A DNA stretch of 64,000 bases from Wurfbainia villosa (Eukaryota > Streptophyta > Magnoliopsida > Zingiberales > Zingiberaceae). The stretch's first letter is position 1; each line of letters begins with the position of its first letter. The notes beneath the pieces are model-generated. The model searched no databases and had not been told where the DNA came from. It was given only the letters and a program-made list of their open reading frames with translations. The position numbers and the translations under genes are program-made. The stretch spans positions 25,462,428-25,526,427 of the forward strand of contig CM045989.1 of assembly GCA_025175895.1 (NCBI GenBank), in the 5' to 3' direction. Below are positions 24,801 to 36,076 of the stretch, piece after piece.

Positions 24801-25003
24801 CACATCAATTTACAAATGAAACAAAAAGGATAAACACACTTACCGACCAAATCTTCACCGACAGCCACCTCCCCTGTTCACCAGAGTAATCCCAACTCCA
24901 AACACTGATCAAAACCACGGATCCAAGCTCAAATAGAAATCCCACATCTAAATCTAAGCCAATCACCAGCTGCAATCTCTCCCAATTCACATCCAGATCC
25001 ATT

Positions 25004-26878
25004 TGTTAGTTAAAGCCCTAGAACCAATCATGTGATGGTTGAATAGGGAACATTTTGTATCATATTCTATAAAGGCAAAGGATTGGTTATTATATTTACA
25101 TCTTGCTTGTGCCAGCTAATTTAAATATAATAATGCCCTAGAAAAGTAGGTTCTTATCTACAGCACATCAATTGGCAGAATTGATTATGAGAGGCTGTAG
25201 AGAACACTTTCCTAAATGTTCCTAGTCGAGTATTAATATGCAAGGGCAATATTAATACATAAAGACTAGCATGTAGGTCAATTGATGACTTGATCTCACA
25301 AGTCATGGATATATGATATCAAGTTGACACATGGGTATATATTGGAGAATGTATGAACCCGACCCGCCATGAGAAAGTTTCATGGATCGTTATATGAGTG
25401 TCATAAACTTTCTCATGTGACTATTGGTATGAATAGTCCTTAGACCTGAAGTCACTATGGTTCCCTACATAAGGAGTTATGTACTTTGGTATCGTCAAAC
25501 GTCACCCGTAATAGGGTGGACCATAAAGGCGATTACTGGGTATATAACAAATTATGCGGAGGGATGTGAGTGATGTAGATGGGATCTATCCCTCTCATAT
25601 GACGAGAGTGATATCGGTGGGCCCCTTGATTGAGTAGAACTACTAAAACGCATGGCCATGCTCGAATGAGTCAATATGAGACATTGAGCTCATTTGTTTG
25701 AGTTAGTTTACTCAGGGATCAAGAAACACATAGATTGATCGAGGATGACACGGTCTATGCCTCATTGATCAATCTGATATCAAGGATAGAAGGACACGGT
25801 CATATATTATAGTAGTCACGGAAAGGTTAGTCGGATCTTGACTTATCTCGTAACTTGGGTAGCAATGATGTATTGCTAGATGCCGCTCATTGCTTGTGTA
25901 TCTAAAAGAGTTTAGGTCCACTGCCAACGTTATGAGAGCCTATAGGGTCACACACAAAGAGCATGATAATTAGAGGAATTAGAGTATTCTAGTTTGACTA
26001 GAATAATATGGGAATAAGCTTAAGTACAAAATGGTTTTTGGACTTTAAGATTAATGAGAATTTTAGCTAATTGATTTAATGAGATTAATTCAATATGTTA
26101 CCTTATTGATTTAATAAGATTAATTCAATATGATAACATAAGCTTAATTGAATTAATAAGATTAATTCAATATGATAACATAAGCTTAATTGAATTAATA
26201 AGATTAATTCAACATGCATGAATGCCACATAAGAATGCCACATAAGCATGCCACATAAGCATGCCACCTAAGCATCCACCTAAGCTAGTTAAGGTGGAAG
26301 GAAACAAAATGGTTTTGTCTCCTTAAGTGGCCGGCCAAACAAGGAAGCCAAATCCTTTTTGAGTGTGTCTCAATGCAATGGATTGCATTGAATGTGAAGG
26401 AGGTGGAAGGGTTTTTCCAACCCTATAAAAGGCTCCATGGAGTGGCCGGCCATAGAGAGTTTTTGGTGTTGTGGTTGTGAGAAAGCTTGGTGGAAGCTTT
26501 AGTTGTGTGGGTTTGTGAGTGTAGGCTAGCAAGAAGAGGAGTCTTCTTCTTCCTTTCTCTTTTTCCCTCTCTTCCTCTCCTTTAGGGACTTCTCTAGCAA
26601 GAAGTAAAGGAGAGCTCTTCTAGTTTTCCTTTTGTGAGACAAGAGCGTGCTCGTGTGGATACGTATAGAGGCACGGACACTTGAACGTGCTAAAGATCCA
26701 ACAAACCGAAAGGAAAAGCGGGATTAACAAGGGCACGCAACAAAGGTAATCCTCTCCTATAAGATAGGTTTGGTTTAGAGAAATTTATTTTATACGAGTT
26801 TGCTTTCGCATGGATCACTTGGAAGGGATCCTATTTTCCGTTGCGCATATGCCATTTGGCATACGAGATTTCCCTACA
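25004..26878 (+). mobile_element. Solo Angela-like LTR 1 (1875 bp)
   Basis: It has TGTTAGTTAAAGCC...CCCTACA ends with a perfect 5-bp TSD ccatt (24999-25003 and 26879-26883). It is homologous to the LTRs of element A in reverse complement and nearly identical to 30424-32266. A TATA box (CTATAAAAG) is at 26423-26431. No interior sequence is attached, so it formed by recombination between two LTRs. Confidence 0.95.
26100..26290 (+). repeat. Short tandem repeats in solo Angela-like LTR 1
   Basis: A block of about 42 bp around 'aagcttaattgaattaataa' is present twice here but once in the other solo LTR, which explains most of the 32-bp length difference. It is followed by a 13-bp repeat of the 'aatgccacataag' type (26220-26285). 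Confidence 0.85.
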
Positions 26879-27621
26879 CCATTCACGAACGACAATGATC
26901 CGATTCAGAAATTGCATCAAGAAGAAAACTAAGAAGGAGAGGAATCGAAGTGAACTCACTAGAAAACGTAGAAGAAGAAGGCGATCAGCTTTGTGGCATA
27001 CCGAACTCACGGTGAGGACCAGCTCCTCCTTGACCTCAGCGATGATCACGTGGTTTTTCAATCGGAGATCTCTAGCGACGAAGCTTGTAGAAGATGACAA
27101 TGGTAAGCTGGGCTCGGAGAAGAGAGGAGAAGCATCGTCGGCGAGACAGGCGGTGGTGGTGACCCTGTTCACCGTCGGTGCTCTGCCCACCTCGAAGAGA
27201 TGACCCGATGCGGCAGGTGGCTGACCGAGCTGGTGGGGCTAGCGACGATCAGGTGTGGCTATTGCCGTCATTCGTTGGAGCTGGCCACTGCTTCGGCGAT
27301 GCTCGAGGTGAAGAGAAAAGGCGACGAGCGAAGAGAAGAAGAGAATCGCGGAGAAGGGGAAGACGGCGATCGCGGAGAAGGAAATGGAACGGTGGAATCG
27401 CGATTGAGTTCGTTCGGCGGCTTATAAAAGTCGTTCGAGCGATTTGGTTAGCTCAGCCAAATCCAAACCCAAGTCTAATCTAAATAGATTTAGCCCGTTT
27501 CCAGCCCAAGCCCAATTTCAGTCCAATTTAATCCACTAATTAATCCAATTAACCCACTAATTAAATCCAATTAATTAAAGGGTTAATCCATATAAAAAAA
27601 TTTTCCATATTTTATATAGTG

Positions 27622-28045
27622 TCATTCCCAAAAGATCAATGAACAATCAAAATTGGAAAAATTAGAATTAGAAAATTGAGCTTGGAGGTCAAGGCTTGAA
27701 AAATTTGGAAAAACCCTAGCAAAAATGACAAACTCATTTAAGGGGTATAATGGTAAAAATCTAGGTTCTAGGGGGCAAGAACCATTAAGGGGCAAGAAAG
27801 GTTTGGGTCACACACCTAACCCCAAGAAGACCTACCACGATGTTCCATTTGATTATGAAACAATATCTAGGTCTAGGAAAACCAAGATTAATAGGAAAGT
27901 CATCCCTAAGATTAACCATGGTGTGTGTCTAGTGGCCAAGGGTTCTATAAAATCTAGGAAGACCACTAAGAAGGTTACTAGGGAGGCAATCCCTAAGGTT
28001 AATCTTGACAAGACCCAAATGACTAAGGCTTCAAAGCCAAAAAGG
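27622..28045 (+). pseudogene. Element D gag, middle part
   Basis: After the solo LTR the D interior resumes. From 27725 an open frame rich in Lys and Arg contains repeated phrases such as 'RKVIPKINHGVCLV' and 'KKVTREAIPKVN', typical of the basic C-terminal region of Sirevirus gag. It runs into the insertion of F after the codons for KPKR, whose frame continues at 37745. The 27622-27724 part carries stops. Confidence 0.8.
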
Positions 28046-28243
28046 TGTTGGAGTATTGGAAATACAATCAAAGTCCCACATTAGTAAGACATGGAAAATA
28101 TCATGTGCTTATAAGATGAAAAAATATCTCCATTGGTATGAGACCTTTTGGGTAAAGTCCAAAAACAAAACCATGAGGATTTAGGCCCAAAGTGGACAAT
28201 ATCATGTCATTGTAGAGATATATGATTCTTATAATCACTAATA
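28046..28243 (+). repeat. Element F 5' LTR (short)
   Basis: It starts TGTTGGAG, contains 'caaagtcccacattagtaag' and a CTTATAAG TATA-like box, and ends CACTAATA right before the PBS. About 200 bp is very short for a Sirevirus LTR. I found no second copy of this sequence in the window. It lacks the palindromic boxes seen in B, C and D. Confidence 0.7.
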
Positions 28244-28245
28244 AT

Positions 28246-28257
28246 TGGTATCAGAGC
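28246..28257 (+). other. Element F primer-binding site
   Basis: TGGTATCAGAGC, two bases after the 5' LTR. Confidence 0.93.
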
Positions 28258-28298
28258 AAGGGCTCTGCACTGGATTCACCTCCACAGAGTATCAAGGA

Positions 28299-30044
28299 AT
28301 GGTAGCGCAAGAGGGATTCAGCACAACTCGACCCCCATATTTCGACAACCAAAACTTCCAGTATCGGAAGAGTCAGATGGAATACTACTTGATGATGGAC
28401 ATGGATATGTGGTTCTCCATCTCAAAGGGATTCACACCACCAACCGACGACGAAGGAAGGGTTTTGGTGTCTTCTCTGTGGTCAGAAGAACAGAGAAGAA
28501 GAGCTTAGGCCAATGCCAAAGCAACTGTAACTTTACAGAACGGTGTAGCCAAGGACCAACTCAACAAAGTTGGCCCATTCAGTAGTGCTCAAGAACTTTG
28601 GAGGAAGTTGATGGAGTTACATGAAGGAACCAAAGATTCAAGGACAGTGAAGAGGGATCTCTACTTGAACCAACTTCAGAATTTCATCATGAAGGAGACT
28701 GAAACTGTAATTGAACTGCATGGTAGGTTTAAAGAAATACTCAATGGCCTCCATTCGGTTGGAGAGGCTGTTGAGAATAGGGATTTAGCTAGGTATGTAC
28801 TCAAATCTTTCCCTAGGAATACTTTGTGGTCATCTATGGTGGATGCCTACAAAGTATCAAGAGATCTTTCAACAATTAAGATTGATGAACTGTTTTGTGA
28901 ATTAGAATTGCATGAACAAGATAATTGAAGCCCAAAGGAGGAGGGTCTAGCTTTTATTACAGGAGATCGCAGCAAGGAGAGCAAGAAGAAGAAGGAGAAG
29001 AAGGAAGTTTCTTCCTCCTCTTCATCATCAGATTCAGATGGAGATGATGAGTCATCCTCTAGTGAGATGGCTAACTTTGTGAGGAGATTGATGAGAAGAA
29101 ACCAAAAATACAACAAGAAGGATGTGAAGAAATACTTCACTAACAAAAAGAAAGGTAAAAGTTCTGAAATTAATCAGGATAAAGCTGATGTAGAGTGCTT
29201 TCATTGTCATAGGAAAGGTCACTTCAAAAGTGAATGCCCTGAGTACAAAAAGAAGGAAGAAAAGGCCAAGAGGAAGAAAGCATTGAAGGTTACTTGGGAT
29301 GATACTTCATCCTCATCCTCCTCATCGGAAGAAGAAAATGAGGAGAAGGGAGCAAAGAAAAAGGCTCTCATGGCATTGGAGAATTCTGAAAATTCAGATT
29401 TGGATGGAGAGCTGAGCCATTCTGATAGGGAGCAATCAAATTCAGACTCTTCATCATCTTCGAATGATGATCAGGTAAACTCTCCCCATCTACATAAATT
29501 GTATGAAACTATCGCTTGCTTGACAAATGCTCTAAAAAAATCCAAAACTAAGGTTAAATTATTGAAAACTGAATTAGAACTAGTTAAGAATACTAATACA
29601 CTGTCTGATGACAATGGTACTGGAAATCCTCATTTAGAGGAGATCAAGGATGAGAATACATCCTTGAAGGCACAGGTGGAAGATCTCAAGTGCACACTTG
29701 AGAAATTCACCAATGGATCAAAGACATTAAACATGATCTTAGGAGCCCAACATGCAGTCTACAACAAGGCTGGACTAGGGTTCAATTCTCAACAAAAAGA
29801 ATTTAGTTATATGTCCTTAGTGACTAGGAAACCTGCATCTAGATCTAAAGTTTCTTTTGGTGGAATTAATGGACCTAAAACTGCTAAAGGAAAATCTGTT
29901 AATGCAAAAATAGCAAGGTCTAAATTTGGAAATGGTACAACTATCACTGCTGGTTTTATTTCTACTAGATCACCTATTATTGGAACTTCTATGTCTTGGA
30001 ATCCTAGGAAGTTTGTAGTAGATGCAGAGGGACCCAACCTGTGA
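28299..30044 (+). pseudogene. Element F gag (near-complete, two stop codons)
   Basis: One frame runs from the ATG at 28299 to the stop at 30042-30044, broken only by TAG at 28506 and TGA at 28926. It has the copia gag core ('LWRKLMELHEGTKDS', 'LHGRFKEILNGLHSVG' and 'TLWSSMVDAYKVS'), then an acidic/basic linker. A CCHC zinc knuckle ('CFHCHRKGHFKSEC') is near 29195-29240, followed by a long Lys/Ser/Glu-rich coiled region ending near 'SWNPRKFV'. This is the best-preserved gag in the window and shows what D has lost. The product would assemble particles and package RNA. Confidence 0.93.
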
Positions 30045-30092
30045 GTTCCAAAAGACCAAATTTTCCGTGTTTAGTAGGGACCCATCAAGGGG

Positions 30093-30423
30093 GAGCGTCT
30101 AACTACATGGTTTGTGGACAGCGGGTGCTCCAAACATATGATAGGGAACTCCTCTTTGTTTTCCTCAATTCATGCCAAAGACCGAGGTATAGTTTCCTTT
30201 GGTAATAATGGTAAATTGAAGGTTGTAGGAGTAGGTAACATTAACATTTCTGAAAAATTTGTAATTAGAAATGTATTGTTAGTTAAAGGGATAACATTTA
30301 ACTTGTTGAGTGTAAGTCAATTGTGTGATGGAGGGTATAGAGTTGAGTTTCACTCAACTCAATGCCTTGTGATCCACAATGACACCAATGAAACCATGCT
30401 AATAGGATCTAGGAAGGAAAATA
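30093..30423 (+). pseudogene. Element F aspartic protease, interrupted
   Basis: The Sirevirus pol start 'ERLTTWFVDSGCSKHM' carries DSG as the active-site triad. It is followed by 'FGNNGKLKVVGVGNI' and the pre-integrase 'NLLSVSQLCDGGY'. The frame is open until 30423, where the solo Angela-like LTR inserted; it resumes in the same frame at 32272 because LTR plus TSD is 1848 bp, a multiple of three. Confidence 0.92.
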
Positions 30424-32266
30424 TGTTAGTTAAAGCCCTAGAACCAATCATGTGATGGTTGAATAGGGAACATTTTGTATCATATTCTATAAAGGCAAAG
30501 GATTGGTTATTATATTTACATCTTGCTTGTGCCAGCTAATTTAAATATAATAATGCCCTAGAAAAGTAGGTTCTTATCTACAGCACATCAATTGGCAGAA
30601 TTGATTATGAGAGGCTGTAGAGAACACTTTCCTAAATGTTCCTAGTCGAGTATTAATATGCAAGGGCAATATTAATACATAAAGACTAGCATGTAGGTCA
30701 ATTGATGACTTGATCTCACAAGTCATGGATATATGATATCAAGTTGACACATGGGTATATATTGGAGAATATATACTGAACTGACCCGCCATGAGAAAGT
30801 TTCATGGATCGTTATATGAGTGTCATAAACTTTCTCATGTGACTATTGGTATGAATAGTCCTTAGACCTGAAGTCACTATGGTTCCCTACATAAGGAGTT
30901 ATGTACTTTGGTATCACAAACGTCACCCGTAATAGGTGGACCATAAAGGCGACATCGGGTATGTAACAAATTATGCGGAGGGATGTGAGTGATGTAGATG
31001 GGATCTATCCCTTCCATATGATGGGAGTGATATCGGTGGGCCCCTTGATTGAGTAGAACTACTAAAACGCATGGCCATGCTCGAATGAGTCAATATGAGA
31101 TATTGAGCTCATTTGTTTGAGTTAGTTTACTCAGGGATCAAGAAACACATAGATTGATCGAGGATGACACGGTCTATGCCTCATTGATCAATCTGATATC
31201 AAGGATAGAAGGACACGGTCATATATTATAGTAGTCATGGAAAGGTTAGTCGGATCTTGACTTATCTCGTAACTTGGGTAGTAATGATGTATTGCTAGAT
31301 GCCGCTCATTGCTTGTGTATCTAAAAGAGTTTAGATCCACTGCCAACGTTATGAGAGCCTATAGGGTCACACACAAAGAGCATGATAATTAGAGGAATTA
31401 GAGTATTCTAGTTTGACTAGAATAATTTGGGAATAAGCTTAAGTACAAAATGGTTTTTGGACTTTAAGCTTAATGAGAATTTTAGCTAATTGATTTAATG
31501 AGATTAATTCAATATGTTACCTTATTGATTTAATAAGATTAATTCAATATGATAACATAAGCTTAATTGAATTAATAAGATTAATTCAACATGCATGAAA
31601 GCCACATAAGAATGCCACATAAGCATGCCACCTAAGCATCCACCTAAGCATCCACCTAAGCTAGATGAGGTGGAAGAAGACAAATTGGTTTTTGTCTCCT
31701 TAAGTGGCCGGCCAAACAAGGATATGTCTCAATTCAATGGATTGCATTGAATGTGTGGAGGTGAAAGGGTTTTTCCAACCCTATAAAAGACACCCTAAGT
31801 GGCCGGCCAAAGGGAGAATTGACTTTTGTTGTTGGTGGAAGCTTTGGTTGTGTTAGTGGTGAGAAAGCTTGGTGGAAGCTTTAGTTGTGTGGGTTTGTGA
31901 GTGTAGGCTAGCAAGAAGAGGAGTCTTCTTCTTCCTTTCTCCTTTTCCCTCTCTTCCTCTCCTTTAGGGACTTCTCTAGCAAGAAGTAAAGGAGAGCTCT
32001 TCTAGTTTTCCTTTTGTGAGACAAGAGCGTGCTCGTGTGGATACGTATAGAGGCACGGACACTTGAACGTGCTAAAGATCCAACAAACCGAAAGGAAAAG
32101 CGGGATTGCAAAGGGCACGCAACAAAGGTAGAACTCTCCTATAAGATAGGCTTGGTTTAGAGAAATTTATTTTATACGAGTTTGCTTTCGCATGGATCAC
32201 TTGGAAGGGATCCTAATTTTTTTTTTCCGTTGCGCATATGCCATTTGGCATAAAGAATTCCCTACA
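30424..32266 (+). mobile_element. Solo Angela-like LTR 2 (1843 bp)
   Basis: It has TGTTAGTT...CCCTACA ends with a perfect TSD aaata (30419-30423 and 32267-32271). It is nearly identical to the solo LTR at 25004. A TATA box (CTATAAAAG) is at 31781-31789. It splits element F between protease and integrase. Confidence 0.95.
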
Positions 32267-32271
32267 AAATA

Positions 32272-33360
32272 TTTATCAAGTTAGATTTAGTAGTACTACT
32301 AACATGTCTTTTTAGTGTTACATATCCAAGGAAGAAGAGTCTTGGTTATGGCAGAGGAGATTGGCCCATGTCAACATGAAGAACATCAAGAATTTGGCCA
32401 AGAAGGAACTTGTAAGAGGACTTCCCTCAATCACCTACGAGAATGATAGGGTTTGTGGGGCGTGCCAAAAAGGAAAGCAAGTGAGATCTTCCCACAAAGG
32501 GAAAAATTCTGTAAGTTCTTTACAAGCATTAGATTTACTACACATGGATTTGTTTGATACTAGCACTATTAGATCTATCAATGGTAGTAGATATTGCTTG
32601 GTTATTGTGGATGATTACACTAGATATACTTGGACCTATTTTCTTAAACATAAGGACCAAACAGTAGAAACCTTCATTTTCTTTTGTAGAAGAGTTGAGA
32701 ATGAGAAAAACTCAACAATTAAAATCATTAGAAGTGATCATGGAGGAGAGTTTGAAAATGCTAAACTTAAGGACTTTTGTTTAGTGAAAGGATACAAACA
32801 TGAATTCTCCACACCTAGAACACCACAGCAAAATGGTGTTGTAGAAAGGAGAAATAGAGCCTTGCAAGAGGCAGCTAGGAGTATGTTAAACGAATACCAA
32901 TTACCAAACTTCCTATGGGTCAAGGCTTAGATCAAGTGCTATGTTCAAAATCGGGTTTTGATACATAGATTCTTAGGAAAAACACCACATGAACTTTGGT
33001 TTGGAAAGCTACCAACAATCAAGAACCTTAGGGTATTTGGTTGTATGGTGTATATCCTAAATACCAAGGATCATTTAGGAAATTTTTCTGCAAAAAAGCT
33101 GATGAGGGTATCCTTGTTGGATATTCCCTCACTAGCAAAACTTATAGAGTCTGCAACCATAGGACTAAGCTAGTAGAAGAGTCAACTAATGTTGTGTTTG
33201 AAGAAAAAGGAATGAATATTGATTTGGACAGAAAATCAGTGGAGTTTGAGCTAGAATTGGAAGATAGCAACCCTATAAGGGAAGCAAGAGTGGATTCTGA
33301 TGAAGATAGAGTGAGAGCTCAAGGGTCATCACTTGAGGTTGGAGAATCTGAATAGATTTT
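32272..33360 (+). pseudogene. Element F integrase (broken)
   Basis: After a TAG near 32313, a frame runs to 32928. It contains the zinc-binding part ('RLAHVN' and 'CGACQKGK') and the catalytic core: first Asp in 'LLHMDLFDT', second Asp in 'IIRSDHGGEFEN' and the Glu in 'QNGVVERRNR'. A stop at 32928-32930 ('WVKA' then stop) and a frameshift near 33110 follow. The C-terminal region ('KTPHELWFGKLP' and 'VFGCMVYI') goes on into an acidic linker that ends with a TAG at 33353-33355. Compared with other Sirevirus integrases the order is complete. Confidence 0.92.
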
Positions 33361-33431
33361 AGTAGTACCCAAACCACCTCAAGTAACAAGATCTAGTCAT
33401 CCCCAAAACCAAATTATTGGAGGCATCTAAC

Positions 33432-35029
33432 ATGGGGTGAGGACTAGATCATTTTTTAGAAATGAAGGAAATGAAGTTGCCTTGATTTTTGAGATTGAGC
33501 CCAAGTTAGTGGATGAAACTTTGCTTGATCCAGAATGGAGCATTGCAATGCAAGATGAGTTAGGCCAGTTTGAGAGAAATCAAGTTTGGGATTTAATCCC
33601 TAGACCTGGTCAAACCTCTATTATTGGGACTAAATGGGTGTTTAAGAATAAGAGAAATCATAGAGGAGAAATAGTTAGAAATAAGGCAAGGTTAGTAGCC
33701 AAAGGCTACAACCAAATTGAGGGGTTAGACTATGATGAGACTTATGCCCCTGTAGCAAGGTTAGAATCCATAAGACTAATCCTTGCTTATGCAGCATACA
33801 AAGGCTTCAAACTATATCAAATGGATGTGAAGTCAGCCTTTTTGAATGGAGTCATCAAGGAGGAAGTCTATGTTGAACAACCTCCAGGGTTTGAGAATGC
33901 ACAATTCCTAGAACACGTATACAAACTAAAAAAGACTCTTTATGGACTTAAACAAGCACCCCGTGCTTGGTATGAGTAGTTGTCAACCTTCCTAATTAAG
34001 AAAGGTTTTAGGAGAGGACAGATAGATCCCACACTATTATTGAAAAGGGATGGTGAATACATATTTGTAGCCCAGGTTTATGTTAATGACATAATCTGTG
34101 GCTCAAACAATAGAGATTATCTCAATGAGTTTATTGGTCACATGGAAAGTGAATTTGAGATAAGTCTAGTAGGAGAATTGACCTTCTTTCTAGGACTTGA
34201 GATAAAGAAAACCAAGGAAGGGATTTTTATACATCAATCTAAGTACGCAATGGAGTTACTGAAAAAGTTTCATATGGAGGAAGCTAAGGAAGTAGGCACA
34301 CCTATAGCTATCAATACTCGTTTAGATAGTGATGAGAAAGGGAAGGCAGTGGATTTGAAAATTTATAGGAATATCATAGGGAGTTTATTGTACTTAACAG
34401 CGAGTCGACCAGATATTTTATTCGCTGTTGGTATGTGTGCTAGATTTCAAACATGTGCTAAGGAGTCTCACATGATTGTTGTAAAAAGAATTATGAGATA
34501 CTTAAAAGGCATTATCAATGTAGGATTGTGGTACCCCCCCCCCCGGACTGAATCTTTTGATTTAGTTGGCTATACCGACTCTGACTATGTCGGATGCAAG
34601 TTGGATGGAAAAAGCACTAGTGGGGGTTGTCATTTCTTAGGATCGGCCTTGGTTAGTTGGTCAAGCCGTAAACAACACTGTGTAGCACTTTTCACAACCG
34701 AAGCTGAATATGTAGCTATGGGAGAATGTGTATCACAATTGCTATGGATAACACACACCTTAGAAGATTATGGACTGACCTATAGAAATGTACAAGTGTT
34801 ATGTGATAACATTAGCACTATACATCTCACCAAAAATCTGGTTCATCACTCAAGGACCAAGCACATTGAAGTGAAGCATCACTTCATTAGAGATTATGTA
34901 GCTAGGGGAGACATTGAACTCAGTCATGTTGAGTCCAAGTCTAACCTAGCCGACATATTCACAAAACCTCTTACCGAAAATGAGTTTAGCTATTTGAGAA
35001 GAGAGTTGGGCATGTATGCTACCCAATGA
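33432..35029 (+). pseudogene. Element F reverse transcriptase and RNase H (broken)
   Basis: The RT begins near 'DPEWSIAMQDEL' and has 'GTKWVFKNK', 'RLVAKGYNQ', 'YQMDVKSAFLNG' and 'LYGLKQAPRAWYE', followed by a TAG stop at 33977-33979. The catalytic YVDD reads YVND (about 34079-34090), replacing the first catalytic Asp by Asn. RNase H keeps its acidic residues in 'YTDSDYVG', 'TTEAEYVAMG' and 'LCDN', and ends 'NLADIFTKPL', 'YLRRELGM' and a stop at 35027. A run of 12 C at 34533-34544 lies between RT and RNase H. Apart from the stop and YVND this half of pol is well preserved. Confidence 0.94.
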
Positions 35030-35116
35030 AGGAGGACCCCTCCATGATCTTGGGTAAATATAAAAAAAATGTCCATTTAACAAGAGAAATAGGAATTTAA
35101 ATTGGGAAGACCTGGG

Positions 35117-35187
35117 ATCATCTCACAAGAACGATAAGGATCACAAAACTATTTTTATATTGATAGAAATGGGGTGAGATGATAGGA
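35117..35187 (+). other. Shared Sirevirus inverted repeat, copy in element F
   Basis: ATCATCTCAC (35117-35126) and GTGAGATGAT (35174-35183) form a perfect 10-bp inverted repeat with a 47-nt spacer, followed by AGGA. It starts 88 bp after the pol stop codon. Equivalent structures are in B, C and D. Confidence 0.75.
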
Positions 35188-35521
35188 TCAACCACTCTAT
35201 TTCACATGCTCATTGCATCCCTAAGATAGAGAGGTTGACGAGACAAAAATCACTAATGTGACTGGTTATGGGGAAGACCATTACACATTCTTGTGTTTGT
35301 GATTCCAAGATCATAACTAGACATTCCAATCAAGTAAAATTGGTTGGATCCCCTTTAAGATCAAGAACATAGATACCAATTGTTTAAAACAATCAAAAAG
35401 TGTGTAAGGTTATCATATCAAGTGTTTTTAACACTTACCTAAGCCTTAGAAATTACACAAAACTCAGTTGAAGCATTCAGATATTGAAACCCAATTTTTT
35501 TAAGCCTATCAATCAAGACAG

Positions 35522-35815
35522 ACTCGACCGGCACCCCGATTGGTACGAGTTTTCAGCACTAAGAACTGAGTGCGCTTCGACTGGAGCCTCGACTGGCCAA
35601 TTCCCATCACACTCAGAATCGAGTGTGCTTCGACTGGAGCCTCAACTGGCCAATTCCAATCACACTCAGAACCGAGTGCGCTTCGACTGGAGCCTCGACT
35701 AGCTAATTCCGATCACTCTCAGAACCAAGTGTGCCTTGATCGTTGCCTCGACTGATGTTACCAGTCAAGCCGACCCACTCATCGCCTCGATTGATGTCTC
35801 GCAGATTTAAATAGG
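35522..35815 (+). promoter_or_regulatory. Internal promoter-like block upstream of the env-like gene of F
   Basis: A 53-bp tandem repeat (units at 35568, 35621, 35674 and 35727) carries TCGACTGG boxes twice per unit. It is followed by GATTTAAATAGG at 35804-35815, a TATA-like element. The layout copies that of a Sirevirus LTR promoter. Extra repeat boxes in front of the envelope are a known feature of envelope-containing Sireviruses. Confidence 0.75.
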
Positions 35816-36076
35816 AACCCCTTGATTTCGCGATTTTTCTTCCCCACAATCATCCCTACCGACTGCGACGAGCGCCAGTTGAGCCCTACATTTCCGTCCA
35901 AGCTTTACAACCTCAAGACAAGCCTTCTCTAGTCTAGGGTAAGGATCTTCTTCCTTTTCCTTGCCATTTCCTCTTAACAGTAAACCCCCCTAACCCTAAA
36001 CTCTGACCACTCGACCACAACTGGGGTTCCAACAAGAAAAATTCGTCTTCTGCAGCAAGCTCTTGTTCTTGGTTCT

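Larger units (their letters stand above)
21871..27616 (-). mobile_element. Solo Tekay-like Ty3/gypsy LTR, split by a solo Angela-like LTR
   Basis: It starts TGTCACGCCCCGG like the LTRs at 38144 and 46700 and ends TTTTATA where those end TTTTACA (one C-to-T change). Flanks aagtg (21866-21870) and tagtg (27617-27621) match at four of five bases and are best read as a decayed TSD. D gag sequence resumes right after. There is no PBS, PPT or interior, so this is a solo LTR, about 3.87 kb without the inner insertion. It is on the minus strand by comparison with the complete element. The 60-120 codon frames at 22000-27500 are LTR sequence. Confidence 0.85.

Noticed and set aside
26841..27483. Arg/Glu-rich open frames that might look like a host gene
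   Set aside because: They are in the end part of the solo Tekay-like LTR and correspond to similar frames at 41155-41466 and 49676-50018 in the other LTRs.
30114..35029. Assigning the pol region to element D
   Set aside because: The TSD aaagg and the continuous D gag frame across 28045/37745 place this pol inside the later insertion F.
35561..35770. Possible CRISPR-like array (53-bp repeats)
   Set aside because: Units are contiguous with no unique spacers, in a plant retrotransposon.
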